64,000 bases of DNA, taken from NCBI GenBank assembly GCA_030540085.1, contig JAUNWY010000005.1, positions 52,911 to 116,910 on the forward strand, written 5' to 3'. The first letter of the stretch is position 1. Each line of letters starts with the position of its first letter. Made by a program: the position numbers and the translations under genes. Below are positions 57,674-64,000 of this stretch, piece by piece. The notes under the pieces were generated by a model, which made no database searches, had not been told where the DNA came from, and was given only the letters and a program-made list of their open reading frames with translations. This stretch comes from Eggerthella sp. GTDB taxonomy: Bacteria > Actinomycetota > Coriobacteriia > Coriobacteriales > Eggerthellaceae.

Positions 57674-58100
57674 AACCGCCTCCTCAGTTGGTCGCTTTGA
57701 TTCAAAGCGAGTTTCCCCTCGGTGTTTATGATATAGAGCTTGTTGGTTGGCGACTTATTATCTTGATTAATAGTTCTAATTTAATGGTCGAATCTTAATA
57801 AAGTAAAGCTCGGAAGAGAAGCGGTGACCCATTCGCGATTGGCTCATTCCTTATCATGTGAATCTGCGGGGAATACCGAAAGGTCATCAGCAGTCTCTTG
57901 TTTCATGGCATTGGAAAATACCCACTAGTCTTCCCGGTTTCACTCATTTGCATTGCATTTACCTGGGATTATTTTCTGACCTCATAGATTGTTCGACTAT
58001 TTATTATCAGTTCGCATTGGTAGGAGCATTCTTCGAAAAATAGAATCAAATTATGAACGCGTTTAGCGTTTACGGAGGGTATTTATATTTAGGGGGAACA
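57674..58100. promoter_or_regulatory. A/T-rich divergent control region between SDR and acyl-CoA dehydrogenase genes
   Basis: These 427 bases hold no convincing gene and are visibly richer in A and T than the flanks. A perfect palindrome, TCGCTTTG-ATT-CAAAGCGA at 57692-57710, lies 18 bases before the SDR start and may be an operator or a leader hairpin. The remaining space is large enough for two regulated promoters. A short open frame at 57858-58043 has no ribosome site and is not supported. Confidence 0.5.
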
Positions 58101-59264
58101 ATGGATTTTGAACTAACACCTGATCAGGAACTCTTTATCGCAAGTGCTAAAGAGTATGCCGAAAAGTACTTCACGCCCGAAGCTATCAAGCAGGCCTATG
58201 AGGTCGACCATCATATCAGCTTAGAAGCAGCCATGGCTTTCCGCGAGCTTGGCTTCATGCATCTTGGCCTTCCTGAAGAGGTTGGCGGTATTCCTTGCGA
58301 CAAGCTTACGCTGGTTCTGCTTATGGAAAAGCTGCATGAGTACACCACCTGCGTTTTGCCTTTCCAGACCGATTTCAACTCCATCATGGACGTTATTGAA
58401 TTCGGCAACGAAGAGCAACAGAAGAAGATCATGGATGTCGTGAATAACGTTCCAAGCACGAGCGTTGCGGTAACGGCGATTTCTGAGCCTGGTGCTGGTT
58501 CCGATAACAATGCTATGACATGCGTTACCGTAAAGCAGCCGGATGGCACGTACTTGCTCAATGGCCAAAAGACCTGGGTTACCATTGGTCATCTGGCGGT
58601 ATACACCATTTTGGTAGCCAAGGATGAGGATCCATCGTACGAAAACGATAAGTATTCACTGTGGATGATCCCTAACGACATCGAGGGTTATACCTTCGGT
58701 GGTCTGGAAAAAATCGGTCAGCAGATTGTTCCGTTTGTGGACTGCTTCTTCGACAATGTGGTTCTTACTGAAGATATGCGTCTTGGCAAGCCTGGTGAAG
58801 GTTGGAAGAATCTGATGAAGAAGCTTGAGTTTGAGCGCTGCCTGGTAATTGCTCAGGCGCTTGGCCAGGCTCAGGCTGTTATGAATGAGGCAGGTGCCTA
58901 TTGCTCGGAGCGTATCTGCTTCCAGAAGCCCATCGGTCATATCAGCGCTATTCAGCAGCATCTTGTTGAGATGGAAACCATCTTGGACAATGTGCGTACG
59001 CGCCTCTACAAGGTAACCACCATGCTTGATAAGGGGCAGTCCACGCGCCTTGAGTCGGCGTTGCTAAAGTCCTACGCATGCCAGAATCTCACCAAGGTTG
59101 CTGAGCATGCACTTTCCATTTATGCCGGTATCGGATATACGAAGGAAATCAATGCGGGTCGTATTTGGAACGACTTGAAGGGTTACGAGTTCGCAGGCGG
59201 CACCACGGAAATCATGAACTATATTTCCGGTCGTCAGCTGGTTAAGAAGTACAAGAAGCAATAG
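58101..59264 (+). CDS. Acyl-CoA dehydrogenase, CaiA-like
   Basis: A 387-residue flavoenzyme of the acyl-CoA dehydrogenase fold. The start MDFELTPDQELFIASAKEYA resembles crotonobetainyl-CoA reductase CaiA. FAD-binding parts are AVTAISEPGAGSDNNAMTCV near residue 134 and LNGQKTWVTIGHLAVYTILV; the C-terminal GYEFAGGTTEIMNYISGRQL matches the family. It may reduce an enoyl-CoA as an electron sink rather than oxidise a fatty acid. No CoA-transferase, enoyl-CoA hydratase or electron-transfer flavoprotein genes adjoin it, so the substrate is open. Ribosome site AGGGGGAACA precedes the ATG. Confidence 0.9.
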   Translation: MDFELTPDQELFIASAKEYAEKYFTPEAIKQAYEVDHHISLEAAMAFRELGFMHLGLPEEVGGIPCDKLTLVLLMEKLHEYTTCVLPFQTDFNSIMDVIEFGNEEQQKKIMDVVNNVPSTSVAVTAISEPGAGSDNNAMTCVTVKQPDGTYLLNGQKTWVTIGHLAVYTILVAKDEDPSYENDKYSLWMIPNDIEGYTFGGLEKIGQQIVPFVDCFFDNVVLTEDMRLGKPGEGWKNLMKKLEFERCLVIAQALGQAQAVMNEAGAYCSERICFQKPIGHISAIQQHLVEMETILDNVRTRLYKVTTMLDKGQSTRLESALLKSYACQNLTKVAEHALSIYAGIGYTKEINAGRIWNDLKGYEFAGGTTEIMNYISGRQLVKKYKKQ

Positions 59265-59292
59265 TGCGCCATAAGCGTTTTCCTGTGTGATG

Positions 59293-59328
59293 GAGGAAGA
59301 GCCCCGTAGGGGGCTCTTCCTCTTTTTT
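59293..59328 (+). terminator. Terminator of the acyl-CoA dehydrogenase gene
   Basis: GAGGAAGAGCCCC at 59293-59305 pairs with GGGGCTCTTCCTC at 59310-59322, followed by six T. Confidence 0.95.
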
Positions 59329-59400
59329 GCTCATTGCAATACGTGCAAATTCTTGCAAAACCGACAAATTTGTTGCGGTTGGCAAGAATAGACGAACTGA

Positions 59401-59442
59401 AAAGGGCATGACCGGCGGCTTGCCCGGTCATGCCCTTTGTTT
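59401..59442 (-). terminator. Terminator of pta
   Basis: AAAGGGCATGACCGG at 59401-59415 pairs with CCGGTCATGCCCTTT at 59424-59438. It lies 57 bases beyond the pta stop and can stop transcription from either side. Confidence 0.85.
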
Positions 59443-59494
59443 TAATAGATTTGACGCGAAGCCCTAGCTTTTAGCGCTTTGGCAATGTTTCCTG

Positions 59495-60487
59495 TTAGAG
59501 CGTTTGAGCCTGAACGCAGGTGATGGCAATAACGCCAACTACGTCCTCTGCCGTGCAGCCTCGGGAAAGATCGTTAACTGGTGCAGCAATGCCCTGAAGG
59601 ATGGGACCGTATGCCTCGGCCTTCGCAAGACGCTGAACAAGCTTGTAGCCGATGTTGGCAGCATCGAGGTCGGGGAAAATAAGGGTATTTGCCTTGCCGG
59701 CAACTGCTGAGCCAGGGGCCTTAGAGGCGCCAACTTCAGGGATGATAGCGGCATCGAGCTGCAGTTCGCCGTCGGCATTCAAGTCGGGGTAGTTTTCCTT
59801 GATGTATGCCATAGCGTCTACGACCTTCTGGGCGTCATCGTTCTTGGCGCTGCCATGCGAGGAGTGGGAGAGCAAAGCGATACGTGCCTCTTTGCCCAGC
59901 AGGCGCTTGAAGGATTCATTGGTGAGGTTTGCGATATGTGCCAGCTTTTCGGCGGTGGGCTGAATCTCAAGTGCGCAGTCGGCGAAGGCAAAGATGCCGT
60001 TTTCGCCCAGGTCGCAATTGGGAACTTCCATCAGGAAAAGGGAGCTTACCATAGGCGCGCCTGGGGCGGTCTTCAAGACCTTCAGGGCAGGGGAGAGGAT
60101 CTTTACGGTTGCACAGCTTGCGCCGCCTACCAAACCGTCGCACTGACCGGTTTTCACCATCATTGTTGCGAAGTAGATGTTGTCTTTCGTTACCAGCTCA
60201 TGAGCTTCCTCTTCGGTCATGCCCTTCTTCTTGCGCAGCTCGAAGAGGAGGCTTGCGAATTCCTCGACCTTATCGGAGGTTGCGGGATTGATGATTTCGG
60301 CACCTTCAAGGTTGTAGCCCTTTGCGTTGATCTCTTCTGCGTTGCCAAGGATTACCAGATTCGCAATGCCCTGCTTCAGGGTTTCTTCTGCGGCGGCCAG
60401 AATGCGATCGTCGTGGCCTTCGGGCAAAACGATAGTCTTTTTGTCGGCTTTGGCGCGTTCAACCATCGAATCGATGAGCGTGGTCAT
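59495..60487 (-). CDS. pta: Phosphate acetyltransferase
   Basis: A 330-residue single-domain Pta that interconverts acetyl-CoA and acetyl phosphate. Motifs are KTIVLPEGHDDRILAAAEET near residue 16, CDGLVGGASCATVKILSPAL near residue 109, and NTLIFPDLDAANIGYKLVQR near residue 268. The ATG at 60485-60487 has AAAGGAATGTTT just upstream; a longer frame to 60544 is not needed. With AckA it gives ATP from acetyl-CoA, the expected energy step of an amino-acid or formate-using anaerobe. Confidence 0.95.
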   Translation of the reverse strand: MTTLIDSMVERAKADKKTIVLPEGHDDRILAAAEETLKQGIANLVILGNAEEINAKGYNLEGAEIINPATSDKVEEFASLLFELRKKKGMTEEEAHELVTKDNIYFATMMVKTGQCDGLVGGASCATVKILSPALKVLKTAPGAPMVSSLFLMEVPNCDLGENGIFAFADCALEIQPTAEKLAHIANLTNESFKRLLGKEARIALLSHSSHGSAKNDDAQKVVDAMAYIKENYPDLNADGELQLDAAIIPEVGASKAPGSAVAGKANTLIFPDLDAANIGYKLVQRLAKAEAYGPILQGIAAPVNDLSRGCTAEDVVGVIAITCVQAQTL

Positions 60488-60602
60488 AAACATTCCTTTC
60501 GTGGGTGATGTTTCTCTCGTGCTCCATTTTAGCGCGCAGGGCACTAGGTGGGTATAATGTGCCCTTGAGGTTAATCTCTGAAGGCGTGAACGGAAAGGTT
60601 AG

Positions 60603-61655
60603 GTGTGCCGCTTCATGAAAACGATCTCCTTTGCGGTGCCGTGCTATAACTCGGCTAACTATATGGAGAAGTGCGTTGATTCCCTGCTGCCCTGTGGTGA
60701 CGATATCGAGATCATTCTGGTCAACGATGGTTCCACTCGTGACAATACGGCTGAAATTGCCGATCGTCTGGCAGAAGAGCACCCCGGCATTGTTCGTGCC
60801 ATCCACAAAGAAAATGGCGGTCATGGTTCTGCGGTTAATGCGGGCTTGGCTGCTGCTCAGGGCTACTACTACAAAGTGGTTGATTCTGATGACTGGCTTG
60901 ATAAGAAAGCCATGGACGTCATCATGCCGTATCTGCGTGAGCAGAAGAGCCGTGCCGAAGAGCTTGGCGGCAATGCCGTAGGCACCGATATGGTTATCGG
61001 CAACTACGTGTATGAAAAGGTATTCGAGAACTCTCGTACTGTTATGCGCTATACCAATGTGTTTCCGACTGACAAAGAGTTTGGCTGGTCTGACGTGGGG
61101 CATTTCCGCTCCTCGCAGTATCTGCTTATGCACTCGGTAATCTATCGTACTCAGTTGCTGCGCGATATGGGCTTGAAGCTTCCGGAGCACTGTTTCTACG
61201 TGGATAACGTGTTTGTGTATGTGCCGCTGCCGCATGTTCAAACTATGCGTTACTTCGACGTTGATATGTATCGCTACTTTATCGGTCGCGATGATCAGTC
61301 GGTCAACGAAAAGGTTATGCTTTCGCGTATCGATCAGCAGATTCGTGTCACCAAAACCATGATCGATGCAGTGGACTTGAATACGGTTGAAAACTCGCAC
61401 CTGCGCAAATATATGCACAACTATCTGTCCATGATGATGTGCATCTGCTCGGTGTTCCTGCGTATGGAGCAGACCCCTGAAAACGAGGAAAAGCGCGCAG
61501 ATGTATGGGCGTACCTGAAGGCAAAGGATGCGAAACTGTATAGTCAGTTGAAGCATACGTTGCTGAATGCCGGCACCAACATCCCCACACCGCTGGGTCG
61601 TCAGTTCGGTCTGACGGCATATCATGTCGCTCAGAAAATCTTCAAGTTCAATTAA
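60603..61655 (+). CDS. Family 2 glycosyltransferase
   Basis: A 350-residue GT-A enzyme. KTISFAVPCYNSANYMEKCV opens the fold, IEIILVNDGSTRDNTAEIAD follows, and the DxD metal site is YYYKVVDSDDWLDKKAMD near residue 92. It transfers a sugar from a nucleotide donor, probably to a surface polymer. No membrane segment is evident. GTG 60603 has GGAAAGG 4 bases upstream; ATG 60615 is an alternative that removes four residues. A TATAAT at 60553 with the pta start nearby suggests divergent promoters. It ends next to an integrated element. Confidence 0.9.
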   Translation: MCRFMKTISFAVPCYNSANYMEKCVDSLLPCGDDIEIILVNDGSTRDNTAEIADRLAEEHPGIVRAIHKENGGHGSAVNAGLAAAQGYYYKVVDSDDWLDKKAMDVIMPYLREQKSRAEELGGNAVGTDMVIGNYVYEKVFENSRTVMRYTNVFPTDKEFGWSDVGHFRSSQYLLMHSVIYRTQLLRDMGLKLPEHCFYVDNVFVYVPLPHVQTMRYFDVDMYRYFIGRDDQSVNEKVMLSRIDQQIRVTKTMIDAVDLNTVENSHLRKYMHNYLSMMMCICSVFLRMEQTPENEEKRADVWAYLKAKDAKLYSQLKHTLLNAGTNIPTPLGRQFGLTAYHVAQKIFKFN

Positions 61656-61744
61656 TACTGCATATTCCCCTCATGTTTGCCCAGGTCAAGCGCTTATCTA
61701 TGTTCACGCTGGCTTGATTCTGGAAGAACTCTGGAAGAATCGTC

Positions 61745-62878
61745 CTAGAGCAGCTTCGCCGCATCGTCCAGAGCAGCGTCGTTCACGGCGGCATACACGT
61801 CCATGGTGACGCTGAAGGTGGAATGGCGGGCGAGCCTCTGCACCACCTTCGGGTTGATGTCGAGCATGCAGCAGCGGGCGACGAACGCGTGGCGCAGGTC
61901 GTGGAACCTGATGCCGGGGAAGCCGAGGCCGTCCCTGTGCTGGAGCCACCACACTGTCAGGGAATCGCTCGGCATGCGCTGGAAGGTCGGGTTTGTGACT
62001 ATGGGCATCGACCTGTCCCACGGCAGCCCGAGGGCTATCATGTCTCCGCTTTGGCGCTCCATCCATTCTCCCAGGGCATCTTGGAGTGCCTGCGATATTG
62101 GCACGGTTGCTGTTGACGCCTTGGTCTTGGTCCCGTTCACGTGCAGCTTCCCGCCCTGCCAGTCCTGCCATGTGAGCGAGCAGCATTCACCGAGCCTGAG
62201 CCCAGCGAGAAGGGCAAGCAGAACACCCATCCTGTAGCCGTCTCGGACTGGGCGCATCAACGATGCAAGCTCCTGGTACCGCTCCTCTTCGAGCACCACC
62301 TGCTGGCGCGGCTTCACCGATGGGGTGGAGACGCCCTCGAACGGGTTTACCGATGCGTACCCCATCGGGATCGCGTACTTCCGGTACATGGTCTTGCCCG
62401 CTATCCACAGCATCTTTATGTACTGGCTCCCCGCTGGCTTGCCAGACGGCGTGTCTCCGTCCATCATCGCCAAGAGGGCTTCCTGCACATGTTCGCTCGT
62501 CAGCTTGTCTGTTCGAACTCGGCCTATGAGCCTTGAGAGTATGTTGAGGCGCGTCTTGTACCCCTTGATCGAGGTTTCGGCGACCTCCTTGGTTTTGCGC
62601 CTGTGCTCAAGCCATTCCTCTGCGCACTCCTCGAAGGTCGGGACCTTCCCGCTTTTCACCATCGTCTGCCCCGAAAGCTCGGCTATGAAGTCGGGCAGGG
62701 CGCGCTTCGCTTCCGTGTACGTGCCGCTGATCGTGCGGGTGCGCTGGCGGTACTTGCCAGTGCGGGGGTCGATCCCCACGCTCACGCGCAGCTGCCATTT
62801 GCGGCACTTGCCCTTGGGCTTGTCCTTCTCCAGCTGCACTATGGAGCCTGTGCCCTTGGTTTCCATGGTAGTATTCAC
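61745..62878 (-). CDS. Tyrosine-type site-specific integrase
   Basis: A 377-residue phage-type integrase. The N-terminal AP2-like arm-binding part is WQLRVSVGIDPRTGKYRQRT, a SAM-like core-binding domain follows (FEECAEEWLEHRRKTKEVAE), and the catalytic domain has Arg in LLALLAGLRLGECCSLTW, HxxR in IRFHDLRHAFVARCC, His in VQRLARHSTFSVTM and the nucleophile Tyr in MDVYAAVNDA. All catalytic residues are present, so it is probably active. It integrates or excises the element. The gene is GC-rich compared with its left neighbours. Confidence 0.95.
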   Translation of the reverse strand: MNTTMETKGTGSIVQLEKDKPKGKCRKWQLRVSVGIDPRTGKYRQRTRTISGTYTEAKRALPDFIAELSGQTMVKSGKVPTFEECAEEWLEHRRKTKEVAETSIKGYKTRLNILSRLIGRVRTDKLTSEHVQEALLAMMDGDTPSGKPAGSQYIKMLWIAGKTMYRKYAIPMGYASVNPFEGVSTPSVKPRQQVVLEEERYQELASLMRPVRDGYRMGVLLALLAGLRLGECCSLTWQDWQGGKLHVNGTKTKASTATVPISQALQDALGEWMERQSGDMIALGLPWDRSMPIVTNPTFQRMPSDSLTVWWLQHRDGLGFPGIRFHDLRHAFVARCCMLDINPKVVQRLARHSTFSVTMDVYAAVNDAALDDAAKLL

Positions 62879-63184
62879 CTGTGCCTTTCGTTCCCTGGAA
62901 GGCTTCCTTCGGGCGCTTGCGATCCGTCAAGATTGCGCAAGCGCCCCTTTTCTTTGTAAAATCGTTCTCGATAGAGCCAGGGGTTGCCGCGCATGCGTTG
63001 GCGTAAATCCCCTTGCCGGTTATTTCTTCAGTTGTTGCAAATTCTGCACATACTGCCCGACCTACCATTTTGCTAGCGTCAGCAAAATGGTCTTGAACTG
63101 ACTTTTCTTATCAGTTGTCATAATCTCTTTGACAACTGTGTCGCTATAATCGGCTCGTATCCTAAGCAATGAGAGGCGGAAGCC
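62879..63184. promoter_or_regulatory. Control region between integrase and the 63185 gene
   Basis: Three structures are visible: a stem GGGCGCTTGCG/CGCAAGCGCCC near 62910-62945 followed by CTTTT; a perfect 11-base stem ACCATTTTGCT (63064-63074) with AGCAAAATGGT (63081-63091); and an operator-like palindrome, CAGTTGTCA at 63112-63120 with TGACAACTG at 63130-63138, just before TATAAT at 63145-63150. No gene is supported here. A minus-strand frame that runs into the integrase gene is considered spurious. Confidence 0.6.
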
Positions 63185-63424
63185 ATGGACATTTACGACA
63201 AGGGCAGCGGCGCCAAAATCTCTATCTTGGATTGCCTTCGTTCGGACGAGCGCGGCGATCTTGTGCAAGTCGTTGGGCTGGGCGAGAAGGTTCGGCACAA
63301 TCGGCTGCTCCCGCTTGTTCAGCTGCAACAGGTTGGAAACCCGTTGTCTCTTTATGATGCGACCACCCACATCGATGAGAACGGCAGATGGATTATCGCC
63401 GGCTACGAGAAAGACGCTGTTTAG
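63185..63424 (+). CDS. Small protein of unknown function in the mobile element
   Basis: A 79-residue protein I do not recognise: MDIYDKGSGAKISILDCLRS, a hydrophobic-rich middle (LVQVVGLGEKVRHNRLLPLV) and THIDENGRWIIAGYEKDAV. It has a good ribosome site (GAGAGGCGGAAGCC) and the palindromic operator-like site upstream, so it is likely expressed under control of a repressor. Its TAG stop overlaps the TAA stop of the convergent 63421 gene by two bases (TTAG on the plus strand). Confidence 0.65.
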   Translation: MDIYDKGSGAKISILDCLRSDERGDLVQVVGLGEKVRHNRLLPLVQLQQVGNPLSLYDATTHIDENGRWIIAGYEKDAV

Positions 63425-63969
63425 CCGAACATCGAAGCCACTCCTCCTATTGCGGCGGCTATCTTAGGCACCAGCCCAGCCGCCTTGTCTGCCAATTCAA
63501 GGGCATCTTTGGCGTTCTCCTTGAAACCATGCTCGTCCCCGTCTTGGGCGCTGTCCTCCATCCTTCGAATAAGCAGCTCTAGATCCTTTTTGCTTTGCTC
63601 GTCCAGTCCTTCGTACGACGCTACCGCTCTTATTGTCGCTTTGACCTTCAGGCGGGCTTCTGCGTTTGCGCTCGCGCTCACGTTTACCGTCGCGGCAGAA
63701 GCCTCAAGCTCGCGCAGCCTAATCTCCCTTTCTTCGACCGCAAGAAGTGCGGCATCTACAATCGTCCTTACGTCGGCAATCTGCTGGCTTTCCGTGTACG
63801 CTGGCTGTCCGTTTATCCTTTGCCTGTGCATGTTCAGGTTCGAGCAGAGTTTGCCGTTGTCCTTCGCCAGGAGCGCTTCGCCGCGTTTCACGAAGCTGCG
63901 TGCATCGTCGGTGTTTCGCTCCTCGATTATTCTTTCGCCTTCCTTGGCGAGATCATCCAATACTCCCAT
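63421..63969 (-). CDS. Predicted coiled-coil protein of unknown function in the mobile element
   Basis: A 182-residue soluble protein, mostly alpha-helical and highly charged. The first half (LAKEGERIIEERNTDDARSF) and the middle (LLAVEEREIRLRELEASAAT) look like coiled coil. A short beta-prone stretch, VNVSASANAEARLKVKATI, follows, and the end LADKAAGLVPKIAAAIGGVA is amphipathic and could touch a membrane. The strong ribosome site GAGAGGAAAAGGCA precedes the ATG. I do not recognise the family; the tail resembles neither toxin nor structural proteins I know. Confidence 0.7.
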   Translation of the reverse strand: MGVLDDLAKEGERIIEERNTDDARSFVKRGEALLAKDNGKLCSNLNMHRQRINGQPAYTESQQIADVRTIVDAALLAVEEREIRLRELEASAATVNVSASANAEARLKVKATIRAVASYEGLDEQSKKDLELLIRRMEDSAQDGDEHGFKENAKDALELADKAAGLVPKIAAAIGGVASMFG

Positions 63970-64000
63970 TGCCTTTTCCTCTCTAGAACTCCCAGTCGAA

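Larger units (their letters stand above)
61656..64000. mobile_element. Left part of an integrated mobile element (runs out of the window)
   Basis: A tyrosine integrase at the edge, a different set of unrecognised small genes, and a visibly more GC-rich composition start right after the GT2 stop. The junction must lie in 61656-61744, where TCTGGAAGAA occurs twice in succession (near 61719 and 61732). No tRNA is at this edge. The other end and the element type (prophage, ICE or genomic island) are not visible. Confidence 0.75.

Noticed and set aside
57858..58043. Small gene upstream of the acyl-CoA dehydrogenase
   Set aside because: No ribosome site and no recognisable pattern; it lies in an A/T-rich control region.
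62607..63068. Minus-strand gene upstream of and overlapping the integrase
   Set aside because: Most of it is the integrase in another frame, and the rest crosses a stem-loop; no excisionase features are seen.
63129..63150. Promoter TTGACA...TATAAT before the 63185 gene
   Set aside because: The spacing is only 10 bases, too short for a standard promoter; TTGACA is part of the palindrome.
1..64000. Gene for tRNA-Sec (selC)
   Set aside because: Expected because of selA, selB, selD and two UGA-containing genes. I looked in the intergenic regions for a long-variable-arm tRNA with TCA anticodon and found none, so it probably lies outside the window.
1..64000. CRISPR array
   Set aside because: No series of regularly spaced repeats was seen.

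Overview
The window looks like a chromosome segment of an anaerobic actinobacterium of the Coriobacteriia, most likely Eggerthellales. This is inferred from gene content and moderate GC; no database search was possible. The genes are those of a strictly anaerobic, formate-oxidising, selenium- and molybdenum-dependent life style: selenocysteine insertion genes, two formate dehydrogenases, a nearly complete molybdopterin pathway, molybdate uptake, acetate kinase with phosphotransacetylase, and PEP carboxylase.

Region 1 (1-11.4 kb) is a selenium island. selB (5' end only) and selA run leftwards. Divergent to them are a YedE-type selenium transporter, two TusA/YedF-type proteins, three DUF3343 proteins, a double-cubane-cluster reductase with its ATP-driven activase, a family 4 glycosyltransferase and a selenocysteine lyase/cysteine desulfurase. 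selD follows on the minus strand and is itself a selenoprotein with an in-frame UGA at codon 19. Region 2 (11.6-19.4 kb) holds a Tat-exported formate dehydrogenase. Its alpha subunit reads through a UGA at codon 204, directly followed by a bacterial SECIS hairpin. It is followed by the FeS and cytochrome b subunits, fdhE, a methyltransferase and an FmdE-family protein.

Region 3 (19.5-31.5 kb) supplies the cofactor: moeA, mogA, moaC, moaA, modABC, a ModE-like regulator, a MobB-MobA fusion, a MOSC protein coupled to a NifS-like desulfurase, and a CDF metal exporter. Region 4 (31.5-37.7 kb) has tRNA-Val, a LysR regulator and a second, cytoplasmic formate dehydrogenase module with cysteine in place of selenocysteine. 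Region 5 (37.8-49.9 kb) carries MATE and DMT transporters, ppc, a cupin, a Nudix hydrolase, tRNA-Gly and tRNA-Cys, a dicarboxylate symporter, a small HTH/S24 repressor pair, a second identical tRNA-Gly with its promoter, and a Mn2+ (yybP-ykoY) riboswitch before a TerC gene.

Region 6 (50-61.7 kb) is mostly housekeeping: a lipid-kinase-like protein, RNase D, a zinc peptidase, xseAB, a HIT protein, ackA, an SDR, a CaiA-like acyl-CoA dehydrogenase, pta and a GT2. Region 7 (61.7 kb to the end) starts an integrated mobile element, with a tyrosine integrase and unrecognised small genes, that runs out of the window.

Regions 1 to 4 read as one functional programme: take up and activate selenium and molybdenum, build Sec-containing and Mo-containing formate dehydrogenases, and keep a Cys-containing enzyme that does not need selenium.
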